NCBI GenBank assembly: GCA_949987705.1
Contig: CATLJY010000061.1
Coordinates: forward strand, 124,001 to 188,000
DNA length: 64,000 nucleotides
Direction: 5' to 3'
Origin: Thereva unica
Lineage: Eukaryota; Arthropoda; Insecta; Diptera; Therevidae
The notes beneath the pieces were generated by a model, which searched no databases, was not told the DNA's origin, and saw only the letters and a list, made by a program, of their open reading frames with translations. Shown one piece after another: positions 54,553-62,957 of this stretch. Position 1 is the first letter of the stretch. Every line of letters starts with the position of its first letter. Made by a program: the position numbers and the translations under genes.

Positions 54553-54902
54553 TGGATAAGATTACTAACGCACTTTCTACATATAAAATAGCATTAAGTC
54601 ATTTTTAATAGTAGTCTTGATTTAAGACTACTGTATTTTCATCATCCAACTTTCAGAAGTAGTCTTGCTTCAAGACTACTATATGTTGCATTGTTATAAT
54701 AACCGCTAGGCTAGCTTTAGACTAGATTTTGCCTTTTTGTTATCACATTCTTGTTATCACTCTTGAAAGTACTCTCTAGGGATTCAGTCGGAATTTTGTT
54801 AACGTGATAATAAATGAAAGTTAATTTGTTAAAGTCAAAGGGTTTTCACTTAAGTTGATAAATTAAATAAAATCTAAAGGTGGACAAGGATAATCTCCAC
54901 CA
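54553..54902 (+). repeat. BEL 3' LTR (350 bp)
   Basis: Partner of 45856-46205; it ends CTCCACCA and is followed by GGAAT at 54903-54907. Confidence 0.95.
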
Positions 54903-54907
54903 GGAAT

Positions 54908-55252
54908 AATAGTGATATGGAATATTCAATCCAAGCGGGAGTCATTTTTAAAGGACATCGGGTAATAATTCCAAGAAGCCTACGCGATGACATCTTAAAG
55001 AAGCTACACCACACTCACGTGGGTGTTGTCAAAATGAAACAATTAGCAAGGAGATATTGTTATTGGAAAGGAATCGACCTTGACATAGAAAATGTTGTGC
55101 GAGCGTGTAACAGTTGTGCAATGATCAAGAAAAATCCACCCAAAGTACAGGAAATTTTGAAAGGGTACATATAGATTACGCAGGTCCTTTTCAGAATCAT
55201 CATTTTTTAGTCCTGGTGGACGCAAGATCCAAATGGCCTGAGGTCAAAATAT
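54908..55252 (+). pseudogene. Gypsy A integrase, zinc domain and first catalytic Asp
   Basis: Beyond BEL, A resumes with LKKLHHTHVGVVKMKQLARR and CNSCAMIKK (H2C2 zinc domain). After a short deletion and frame change near 55155, VHIDYAGPF with the first catalytic Asp and VDARSKWPEVK follow. The G element inserted directly after this point. Confidence 0.88.
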
Positions 55253-55733
55253 TGTTACGTTTTTACGGCTTAACGGATTCGTAGGATTAATTAAGGAATA
55301 CACTTTTTAATAATCCACACAATAATTTATTTATCACAAACCAAACACAATTTAAAAATAAACACAATTCTTAGAGTTCACTATAATCACTAGCAAATTT
55401 AATATTTCGCACTCTTCAATTCTAATTATCGCTTTTTATTTCACTACTTTTCACTGTTCTCACTTTAAAACACTTGTATCGCCTTTATAATCAAAACTGA
55501 CTCGATAGCGGCTGCCAGGCGCTTTTATATAGGCAGCTCCACCTTTGTCTACTTTCTGGAACCTTCGTTTTCTGGTTCCTTGTGGTAGGTTCTTTTATTT
55601 CCTTAAGTTTCGACCAGCTTGAAGTTGTCTTCGCTTATCGCTCGTTAGTTTAGTACATAAATTCTTAATTCAGACAACAACCGAAAATCGTTGATTCATC
55701 CTCTCGACAAACAGATGGCGCATAATCATCACA
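55253..55733 (-). repeat. G LTR (3' in element sense), 481 bp
   Basis: TGTTACGTTTTTACGG...CATAATCATCACA. By eye it is identical to 60887-61367. The TATA/initiator pair of G is present in reverse orientation (TATATAGG at about 55534). Confidence 0.95.
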
Positions 55734-55744
55734 TTGCCCCCTTC

Positions 55745-58700
55745 TTAGGACTGTTCGTCCCGAACAGTTGTCCATCCTGGATCCGGCTGATGATATGGGC
55801 ACAGCCTGTCTATGTGCACAATCTTCTTCTTTGCTTTGGGTCCTTGTTGAATCCTGTAGACCACATCGTTGATCCGTGTTAGGATTTTATAGGGCCCCTC
55901 CCACTGACGCTGAAGTTTCGGAGACTTGCCTTTCCGTCTTCGAGGGTTGAACAGCCAAACGAGGTCACCTTCCTGGAATCCGCTACAGTTTGCTCGGAGG
56001 TCGTACCTTGTTTTCATCCTGTCACTGGCTATCTTGAGATTCCTCCTTGCGAGCTGGTGGATATCCGCAAGTCTATTACGAAGTTCACCTGTATAACCGC
56101 CAGTAGATTCGTTGCTTTCCACAGGTGTCCCAAATTTCAAGTCGCTTGGCAGCCGGATTTGTCTTCCAAAAATCACACTAGAAGGGGTTTGTCCTGTGGA
56201 ATTATGAACTGCTGTCCGATATGCCATTAGAAAAATAGGGATATAACTGTCCCAGTCGCGCTGGTGCTCGCTAACGACTTTCCTTAAGTGCTCTAGCATT
56301 GTCCTGTTGAATCGTTCTACCATTCCATCGGATTGGGGATGAAGGGGCGTCGTCCTGGTCTTCTTCATTCCTAGTATCTTACATACTTCTTGAAAAACTT
56401 GAGATTCGAAATTTCTCCCTTGGTCAGAATGAAGCTCATGAGGAACACCAAATCTGCAGATCCAATTGTTCACTAATTCCTCTGCAACAGTGATCGCTTC
56501 CTGATTTGGAATGGCATATGCTTCGGGCCACTTACTGAAGTAGTCCATAACCACCAAAATGTAACGATTCCCTCGGTCTGATGCTGGAAAAGGTCCCGCC
56601 ACATCGATTGCAATTCTTTCAAATGGGGCTCCCACGTTGTATTGCTGCATTTCTCCTTTTGTTTTTACTCGAGGGCCTTTGCTGCTGGCACAAATTGTGC
56701 ATTTACGGCACCAGTCTGTAACATCGTCCCGCATGTGAAGCCAATAGAATCTATCTCTTATTTTTGCCAAAGTTTTATTGACTCCCAGATGTCCTCCTGA
56801 TGCGCCATTATGACACTCCTCGAGAATATCTCTTATTCTACTGCGAGGGACTAACACCTGCATTCGGTGAGAGGTACCGTCAGCGGTTTCCCATTTGCGC
56901 TTTAACACTCCTCGCTCGATGTGCAATGAATCCCATTGGGCCCAATAGCTCTTCAGGGTTTCGCTTCTCTCTGCAATATCCTTCCATTCAGGCTTCTCCT
57001 CGTATTCCTTCCATGCCAGAATCGAAGAAATATCTGGGTCGTCGCGTTGGGCGTCTCGGAGTCCCTGGTCGTCCCATCCTGTCGTTGGCTCAACGGTCGT
57101 CCTTTGACACTTTTCCTCAATACGCCCACAATGTTTGCAATCTTTTACGCATGGTCGCCGGGAGAGTGCATCTGCATTTCCATGGTTTCCTCCTTTTCTG
57201 TGGCTTATATTAAAGTCGTAGGACTGAAGTCTCTCGATCCATCTTGCCACTTGTCCTTCAGGATTTTTAAATTGCATCAGCCATTTTAATGCTGCATGAT
57301 CCGTTCGAAGGATGAAGTTTTGCCCATAGAGATACTTGTGGAAGTGCTTAGTTGAGTCCACGATTGCCAACAGTTCTCTCCTTGTGACGCAGTAATTCCG
57401 CTCCGATTTTGACAGCGCTCTACTGTAGTAAGCTATGACCTTTTCCTGCCCTTCGAAGTTTTGTGATAGCACTGCACCAATTCCGACATTACTCGCATCT
57501 GTGTCCAATATGAATTTTTCCCCTGGCTTCGGATATGTAAGTATTGGTGCTTGGCAAAGTCCTTGCTTTAGTGTCTTGAAACTTTCCTCGCATTTTTCTG
57601 TCCAGATAAATGGTCTTCCTTTTTCTGTCAGTTTATGTAATTCCTTAGCTATGTCGGCAAAGTTCCTGACAAAACGTCTATAATAGGTGGCAAGTCCCAA
57701 GAAGCTTCGAAGTTCATGTTTATCCTTCGGTGTGGGCCAATTCTTAACTGCTGCTATTTTCTCCGGATCTGTTTGAACTCCATTGGATGAAACCACATGT
57801 CCGAGATAGTTGACTTGGTCACTGAACAGCACGCACTTTTTAGGGTTGAGTTTCAGTTGGGCAGTTCTCAACTTTTGGAAAACCTCTCGTAAATTGCCCA
57901 GATGTTCCTCGAAACTTTTTCCAACGACGATGATATCGTCCAAATAAACCAGACAAGTCTTCCATGTCAGTCCTCGCAAAACGCATTCCATCAGTCGTTC
58001 GAATGTAGCTGGAGCATTACACAGTCCAAACGGCATAACTGTAAACTGCCACAAGCCGTTTCCTACAGAGAAGGCTGTCTTTTCGCGGTCCTCGGGGTGA
58101 ATTTCGACTTGCCAATAGCCGCTCTTAAGGTCCAGGGTAGAAAACCATTGAGCTCCAGAGAGAGTATCCAGAGTGTCATCGATACGAGGTAATGGGTAGC
58201 TGTCCTTTTTAGTGATGTCGTTCAACCGCCGATAATCCACGCAAAATCTTGTACTGCCATCTTTCTTTCTGACTAGAACCACGGGAGACATCCAAGGGCT
58301 TTTCGACTCCTCTATAAGGCCTTGTCTTCTCATATCTTCAATCATACCGGCTGCCTCTTCCCGCTTGGCTAGTGGTAGTCTTCTCGGCGGTTGTTTAATT
58401 GGCTGAGCATCTTTGGTGTCGATCCTGTGTTGAACGATGTCCGTTTTCCCAAAGTCATCATCTCTCATGGCGAAGATATCACTAAAATCCTCCACTAATG
58501 TTCTTGCCTGGAAATACTGGTTTTGTTCAAGACAACTACTTGAGAGCACTGTGTTTACCAATTTCGTGGCCTTTGGCTTTGGTTTTGCCACCGGTTCCGT
58601 GTGAGCGCACTCCACTAATGTAATCTGTTCTGCCGGTTCTCCTTTCCCCAAAACCGTATCCTTCTTCAATCGTATTTCGCGCTCGTTGGTATTTAGCACT

Positions 58701-59335
58701 CTCATGAACACCTCCCTTTTGTCATCGATGCTCACCAGACATTTTCCAATTACTATATTTTTGCTTTGTTCCGTTCTTTCTGGTTCTATAAGGTAAAATC
58801 GGTAGCTCCCGGGATCACCATCGACTATCGCTCGTACCAATTTCTCAGCATACGGAGGAAGCACGGTATCTTCACGAGCGACGACTTTAAGTTGCGAATA
58901 ACAAGTGGATCCTGTGGCCATTGGAATCTCCTTGTTGTCACATCTCAGTATTTCCTCTCCAATGTCCAGTAGAATTTTATGTGTTTTCATAAAGTCCAGA
59001 CCGAGAATACACTCGTCTGTTATATCCGCTACCAGGAACGAATGTGAAAACCTAATGTCAGCAAGAACCACATCCAACATAATTTCCCCGTGTAATCGTA
59101 CTGGCTCCCCTGTTGCAGTTTTCAGTCTGTATTGGCGTGCGTCTTTCAGCCATTTATTGCCGACCATGTCAGCCCGGATAACAGATTTTGAAGCACCAGT
59201 GTCTACAGTTATTGTGCATTTTTCCGCTCCAATCTTCCCATCGATGACCAGGCTGTTGCCACTACGCTGCAGTTGTTTGATAGTGGTGATGATGACACCG
59301 GGGGCTTCGATTTCCCCGACTAACTCCCGCCCCAT
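55745..59335 (-). CDS. pol: Pol polyprotein of element G (protease, RT, RNase H, integrase)
   Basis: A 1196-aa open frame. Protease DTGAS starts at Asp45. RT contains WFSTLDLKSGYWQV and the catalytic YLDD at 464-467. RNase H has DTDAS at 611, Glu654 and Asp679. The integrase zinc domain has H842, H849, C876 and C879. The integrase core triad is Asp911 (IAIDVAGPF), Asp971 (HSDQGRNF) and Glu1007 (GMVERFNRT), followed by a basic C-terminal domain ending at DEQS. All catalytic residues are present and no break is seen. The first Met lies 11 bases after the gag stop and in the -1 frame, so Pol is probably made by frameshifting or reinitiation. No env gene follows, since pol ends 12 bases before the LTR. 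Confidence 0.96.
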   Translation of the reverse strand: MGRELVGEIEAPGVIITTIKQLQRSGNSLVIDGKIGAEKCTITVDTGASKSVIRADMVGNKWLKDARQYRLKTATGEPVRLHGEIMLDVVLADIRFSHSFLVADITDECILGLDFMKTHKILLDIGEEILRCDNKEIPMATGSTCYSQLKVVAREDTVLPPYAEKLVRAIVDGDPGSYRFYLIEPERTEQSKNIVIGKCLVSIDDKREVFMRVLNTNEREIRLKKDTVLGKGEPAEQITLVECAHTEPVAKPKPKATKLVNTVLSSSCLEQNQYFQARTLVEDFSDIFAMRDDDFGKTDIVQHRIDTKDAQPIKQPPRRLPLAKREEAAGMIEDMRRQGLIEESKSPWMSPVVLVRKKDGSTRFCVDYRRLNDITKKDSYPLPRIDDTLDTLSGAQWFSTLDLKSGYWQVEIHPEDREKTAFSVGNGLWQFTVMPFGLCNAPATFERLMECVLRGLTWKTCLVYLDDIIVVGKSFEEHLGNLREVFQKLRTAQLKLNPKKCVLFSDQVNYLGHVVSSNGVQTDPEKIAAVKNWPTPKDKHELRSFLGLATYYRRFVRNFADIAKELHKLTEKGRPFIWTEKCEESFKTLKQGLCQAPILTYPKPGEKFILDTDASNVGIGAVLSQNFEGQEKVIAYYSRALSKSERNYCVTRRELLAIVDSTKHFHKYLYGQNFILRTDHAALKWLMQFKNPEGQVARWIERLQSYDFNISHRKGGNHGNADALSRRPCVKDCKHCGRIEEKCQRTTVEPTTGWDDQGLRDAQRDDPDISSILAWKEYEEKPEWKDIAERSETLKSYWAQWDSLHIERGVLKRKWETADGTSHRMQVLVPRSRIRDILEECHNGASGGHLGVNKTLAKIRDRFYWLHMRDDVTDWCRKCTICASSKGPRVKTKGEMQQYNVGAPFERIAIDVAGPFPASDRGNRYILVVMDYFSKWPEAYAIPNQEAITVAEELVNNWICRFGVPHELHSDQGRNFESQVFQEVCKILGMKKTRTTPLHPQSDGMVERFNRTMLEHLRKVVSEHQRDWDSYIPIFLMAYRTAVHNSTGQTPSSVIFGRQIRLPSDLKFGTPVESNESTGGYTGELRNRLADIHQLARRNLKIASDRMKTRYDLRANCSGFQEGDLVWLFNPRRRKGKSPKLQRQWEGPYKILTRINDVVYRIQQGPKAKKKIVHIDRLCPYHQPDPGWTTVRDEQS

Positions 59336-59346
59336 GGAGTTAGTCT

Positions 59347-60843
59347 TTATTCGTTTCCCTGCTGCTGTCTGCTGGGAGACACGGAGTCATTGTTTTCGGC
59401 CTCCCTCTGGTCACTTTTCTGCCGATGTCCGCATTTTTCACAGCAAGTTCCGCCACTCCTATTTTCGGGAGACTCTGCTCTCCTTCGCTTTCTGCAATTC
59501 CTTTGCAAATGACCCGGTTCACTACAGTTCCAGCATCGGAGTCGACCGCGTACTTCCGTTGCATTCATTCTGTTGCAACTATCCTCTGTTGTGTGGATCT
59601 CTCTGAGGCGGACTGCACTTCTTGATGCTTGCCTCGCTGCCTCGTATGCCAGAGCATATGCCAAAACTTCTGCGGTATTCTTCTTTCCGGCCAATCTGGC
59701 TGCCTGTTGTAGATCCCGGTCAGCAAAAGAGTTAAGGAAAGCCTCTCTTGCTACTTCGTTGATGTAGTCTTGGCCGAAGCTAGGATAAGCCAGATGCACT
59801 AACCTCTCGATATCGGCGCATAGTTGTTGTAAAGTTTCTCCTGGCTTTTGAAGTCGATTGCGAAGTTGAAGTCGATAAACCTCTTGCATGTGCTGATCAC
59901 CGTAACGCATTTCCAGCGCTTGAACTAAGAACTCGTAGCTGTTGCGATGTTCTGCTGGTATTGACTGCAATATTTCTGCTGCGGTGCCCCTTAGTGACAA
60001 CGTTAAGGCCGTTGCTTTCTCCTCCTCAGTCCAGCAATTGCCTGCGGCTGCTGCTTCGAATTGGAGCTTATAAGTAGACCATGGGCTTTGCCCGTCGAAA
60101 GTTGGAGGCTGCAGTTTCCTAACTCCGATGACTTCGTGAGATGCCGTCGCTGGGTGGTGAATCTTTACCCTTTCTAGCTCGGCTCTGACCGATTCTAGCT
60201 CAATCTTCAACTTTTCATCATTTTCCCTCACGGAATTTTCGAGCTTTTCCAGATCATTCTCTACATTTGCTTTAATGGAAGATTCGAGATTTTCCAGCTT
60301 TTTGTCAACAGAGAGTGACATTAGTTCGAATTTCTGCTCCATCTGGTTTCTCTGTTCTTCCATAGACTCTCTGAGTTCTGCTAACGAGCGTTCATGAGCT
60401 ACTGCTAATAATTTCTGTTCATCTTTTAACGCCAACACTTCCGCCTTGATCTCTGTTGTCGCCTCCCTCATATCTGCCTTCATTTCCGCTGATGCACGCT
60501 CTTGCGCTTCCTTCATCTCTGCTGATGTACGTTCTTGCGCCTCCTTCATCACCATCAATGTTTTAAAAAGTTCTGCCATACTCACTGTCGTTTCTTCTGG
60601 CTCCGCTTCTACCTCGTCTTCAAACATGTAGGTTTCAGGATCCTTCCCTTCGTTCACCATAGCTTCTCGAAGCAGGGCGGTTAGGGAACTTTTAGCCCCC
60701 ACCGTTGACAACGAGCGTTTACTTAATTCTTTTTTTAACTCTACAGTGCGCAAATACACTAGCTTTCGACCCATTTTATTAATAAGTCCTTCTTTCTCAC
60801 GCACAAAATTTAAATTCCAATCACAATTATTGTTCAAGTTCAC
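59347..60843 (-). CDS. gag: Gag of element G with SAP-like N-terminus
   Basis: A 498-aa frame. The annotated start is MNLNNNCDWN at 60843; a second Met at residue 24 (MGRKLVYLRTVELKKELS, 60774) may be used instead. Residues ~28-62 (LRTVELKKELSKRSLSTVGA...) fit the SAP fold, a small helix-extension-helix domain that binds AT-rich DNA. A long Glu/Lys-rich coiled coil (about 80-235) follows, then a capsid region (LQPPTFDGQSPWSTYKLQFE, LQQLCADIERLVHLAYPSF) and a CCHC zinc knuckle CWNCSEPGHLQRNC near 450. It would assemble particles; the SAP part suggests chromatin or nuclear contact, which is inference. Confidence 0.92.
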   Translation of the reverse strand: MNLNNNCDWNLNFVREKEGLINKMGRKLVYLRTVELKKELSKRSLSTVGAKSSLTALLREAMVNEGKDPETYMFEDEVEAEPEETTVSMAELFKTLMVMKEAQERTSAEMKEAQERASAEMKADMREATTEIKAEVLALKDEQKLLAVAHERSLAELRESMEEQRNQMEQKFELMSLSVDKKLENLESSIKANVENDLEKLENSVRENDEKLKIELESVRAELERVKIHHPATASHEVIGVRKLQPPTFDGQSPWSTYKLQFEAAAAGNCWTEEEKATALTLSLRGTAAEILQSIPAEHRNSYEFLVQALEMRYGDQHMQEVYRLQLRNRLQKPGETLQQLCADIERLVHLAYPSFGQDYINEVAREAFLNSFADRDLQQAARLAGKKNTAEVLAYALAYEAARQASRSAVRLREIHTTEDSCNRMNATEVRGRLRCWNCSEPGHLQRNCRKRRRAESPENRSGGTCCEKCGHRQKSDQREAENNDSVSPSRQQQGNE

Positions 60844-60886
60844 TTATTTCACTTATCTCTTAATTAATCCCACTTCTGACACCAAT

Positions 60887-61367
60887 TGTTACGTTTTTAC
60901 GGCTTAACGGATTCGTAGGATTAATTAAGGAATACACTTTTTAATAATCCACACAATAATTTATTTATCACAAACCAAACACAATTTAAAAATAAACACA
61001 ATTCTTAGAGTTCACTATAATCACTAGCAAATTTAATATTTCGCACTCTTCAATTCTAATTATCGCTTTTTATTTCACTACTTTTCACTGTTCTCACTTT
61101 AAAACACTTGTATCGCCTTTATAATCAAAACTGACTCGATAGCGGCTGCCAGGCGCTTTTATATAGGCAGCTCCACCTTTGTCTACTTTCTGGAACCTTC
61201 GTTTTCTGGTTCCTTGTGGTAGGTTCTTTTATTTCCTTAAGTTTCGACCAGCTTGAAGTTGTCTTCGCTTATCGCTCGTTAGTTTAGTACATAAATTCTT
61301 AATTCAGACAACAACCGAAAATCGTTGATTCATCCTCTCGACAAACAGATGGCGCATAATCATCACA
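60887..61367 (-). repeat. G LTR (5' in element sense), 481 bp
   Basis: Partner of 55253-55733. The primer-binding site and a 43-base leader separate it from the gag frame. Confidence 0.95.
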
Positions 61368-61371
61368 ATAT

Positions 61372-62165
61372 TAAAAGAAGCCCCAACATCGGAAAAAACT
61401 ATCGTACTATTACAACAAATATTCGCCACACATGGGCTACCGCAAATAATGGTTTCAGATAATGCGACAATTTTTCAGAGTCAAGAATTCAAGAAATATT
61501 GTGAAGAACACGGCATTATCCAAAAATTCACAGCACCAGGTCATCCAGCAACCAACGGGTTAGCAGAACGACATAATCAAACATTGAAAGCAAAATTAAA
61601 TGCAATGAGTGAAGAAAACTTGCCTCTACATATTAAAGTTCAAGAAATCTTATATCGGTACAGGGCTACCCCTTTGTCAAACGGTAAAAGCCCGGCACAA
61701 ATGTACTTAGGCAGGGAATTAAGAATCAAGCTAGATGCACTGCGCCCAAGGAAGGAAAAAAAGTCAACGAAGACAACCATCGCCCATGCTCGTCGCCTTA
61801 GCGTGGGAGAAAGAGTACAAGTAAGGTGGTATGCAGGAAATAAACCCACATGGCGTTTAGGGGTAATACAACACAAATATGGTCATCTGCATTATAAAGT
61901 AAAGCTAGACAATGGATATATGTTAAAACGCCATATCAATCAGCTATATAAATCAAACATTCCACAGCCAGCAAAGAAAACGGTAACATTTACTGAATCG
62001 ACGAAGGAAGATCATTCAGTCAAAAGGAAACCAACGATGGAAGAGATTCAAATAGAGCGGAGTGTAACCAGGAATCTCCCTCTGAGACAAGAGTCACCAG
62101 TGTTGCGCCGATCACAGCGAAGTCATCGTCTACCAACTCATTTAAACAACCACATCCTTTATTAG
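61372..62165 (+). pseudogene. Gypsy A integrase, second half and C-terminus
   Basis: It continues A beyond the G insertion: TIVLLQQIFATHGLPQ, the second catalytic Asp in MVSDNATIF, the Glu in NGLAERHNQTLKAK, then KSPAQMYLGRELRIKLD, VRWYAGNKPTWRLGVIQ and a Thr/Arg-rich tail. The stop at 62163-62165 lies 10 bases before the 3' LTR. This piece is open throughout, but the gene is broken upstream. Confidence 0.9.
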
Positions 62166-62175
62166 CGTGGGAGAC

Positions 62176-62368
62176 TGTAATGTCCATCTGGTAACTCAGT
62201 CTAGTTTCGCATAAGGCAATGGCGTCGATTGTCGTTCGTTCAAGCGCGTGTCTCATATATGTAATTTGTAACCTCGTTATCGTTTATACAATAATAAATA
62301 TTTAATTATTAATAACATTGTAAGCGTTTTCAATCAACCGGTAATCGTAATCTACTCAAGACACAACA
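62176..62368 (+). repeat. Gypsy A 3' LTR (193 bp)
   Basis: Partner of 42247-42439, with about three differences; followed by GGCGC at 62369-62373. Confidence 0.92.
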
Positions 62369-62440
62369 GGCGCAGAGACCTTGGCCCTGAGGGACTTCTC
62401 AATATCTATCACTAGCACATGAATGGCAGTCTCTAGCAGT
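62369..62440 (-). mobile_element. LOA-like LINE, continuation beyond gypsy A
   Basis: Minus-strand reading gives ETAIHVLVIDIEKSL, the RT segment that precedes the GAFDN palm block left at 42226, 20 kb away. The LINE sequence stops at about 62440, where a different repeat begins, so its 5' half is missing. Confidence 0.8.
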
Positions 62441-62617
62441 GTTTTTTTAATGTACTGTATGGTTCTTCCCCATACAAATCTCAAAACCCAAGTTTTATCG
62501 AGGTTTTTATCGAGGTTTTGGGAAATTTCTTAAATTGCCTGTTGCCTACTTTCGGGGGATGACATGTTGTTTCGGGGGTTGGCAAGTTGCATACTTTCGG
62601 GGGTCGAAAAGACGTAA
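62441..62617. repeat. Dispersed repeat shared with 36740-36808
   Basis: TTTTTTTAATGTACTGTATG, GGTTCTTCCCCATACAAAT and AAAACCCAAGTTTTATCGAGG. ACTTTCGGGGG and GTTTCGGGGG short repeats then follow at 62550-62605. No gene is seen. Confidence 0.6.
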
Positions 62618-62810
62618 TCTATATCTATAAAAATCTCGTGTCACAGTGTTTGTTACCGTACTCCTCCGAAACGGGTTGACCAATTTGCATGAAATTTTTG
62701 GTGTATATTTGGTAGGTCTGAGAATAGGTCGTAGGCTATTTTTTATACCTTTAACCAAAAAAACAGCTGCAAAATCCAAACAAAAATGGTAATTTTAGGA
62801 ATTTTCACTT
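62618..62810 (+). mobile_element. Helitron-like 5' terminus
   Basis: TCTATATCTATAAAAATCTC follows an A and leads into CGAAACGGGTTGACCAATTT, GCATGAAATTTTTGG and GAGAATAGGTCGTAGGCTA. This is the familiar layout of insect Helitron 5' ends ('TCTATA...GGCTGGACCGATTT...'). No 3' end is found within the window, and the satellite array may be its interior. Confidence 0.65.
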
Positions 62811-62957
62811 CATTTTAGTTTCAATAGCTTCATGGCCTACCTAATGTTTGACAAATGTAAAATTGTCATTAAATTGAATCATTACATTTAATGAAAATTT
62901 CAAATTTACGCAGCTGTCAAACAATAGGTAGGCCATGACGCTATTGAAACTAAAATG
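62811..62957. repeat. 147-bp palindrome (two 43-bp arms)
   Basis: CATTTTAGTTTCAATAGC...CATGGCCTACCTA (62811-62853) faces its imperfect inverse ending GCTATTGAAACTAAAATG (62915-62957). Further inner pairing (AAATGTAA with TTACATTT) shortens the loop. It sits exactly between the Helitron-like head and the first satellite unit. Confidence 0.9.

Larger units (their letters stand above)
45856..54902 (+). mobile_element. BEL/Pao retrotransposon carrying a Helitron in its leader
   Basis: It is defined by 350-bp LTRs and GGAAT duplications (45851-45855 and 54903-54907), 9,047 bp in all. The gag-pol (49200-54528) is of BEL type: three Cys/His knuckles, a protease, A17-type RT, RNase H and integrase. 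Removing the 2.04-kb Helitron leaves about 7.0 kb, normal for BEL. LTR near-identity implies recent insertion, yet pol has two frameshifts and a nonsense codon. Confidence 0.95.
55253..61367 (-). mobile_element. Complete gypsy element 'G' (6,115 bp), apparently intact
   Basis: LTRs (55253-55733 and 60887-61367) are indistinguishable by eye. ATAT duplications lie at 55249-55252 and 61368-61371. gag (59347-60843) and pol (55745-59335) are uninterrupted. The primer site reads ATTGGTGTCAGAAGTGGG in element sense next to the 5' LTR. This has all the features of a recent and possibly still mobile copy. Three other copies or fragments occur in the window (1-1139, 2157-2645, 32164-35343). Confidence 0.96.
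42247..62368 (+). mobile_element. Mag-like Ty3/gypsy element 'A', split by BEL and gypsy G
   Basis: The termini and GGCGC duplications define a 20.1-kb span. Without the BEL (45856-54902) and G (55253-61367) insertions and their duplications, about 4.95 kb remain, right for a Mag-type element with gag-pol and short LTRs. Coding pieces: gag-protease 42532-43740, RT 44118-45250, RNase H 45251-45850, integrase 54908-55252 and 61372-62165. Pol has at least four frame breaks besides the insertions. Confidence 0.92.

Noticed and set aside
58905..59606. 233-codon plus-strand frame opposite G gag-pol
   Set aside because: Antisense shadow of pol and gag, with no independent domain or regulatory signal.
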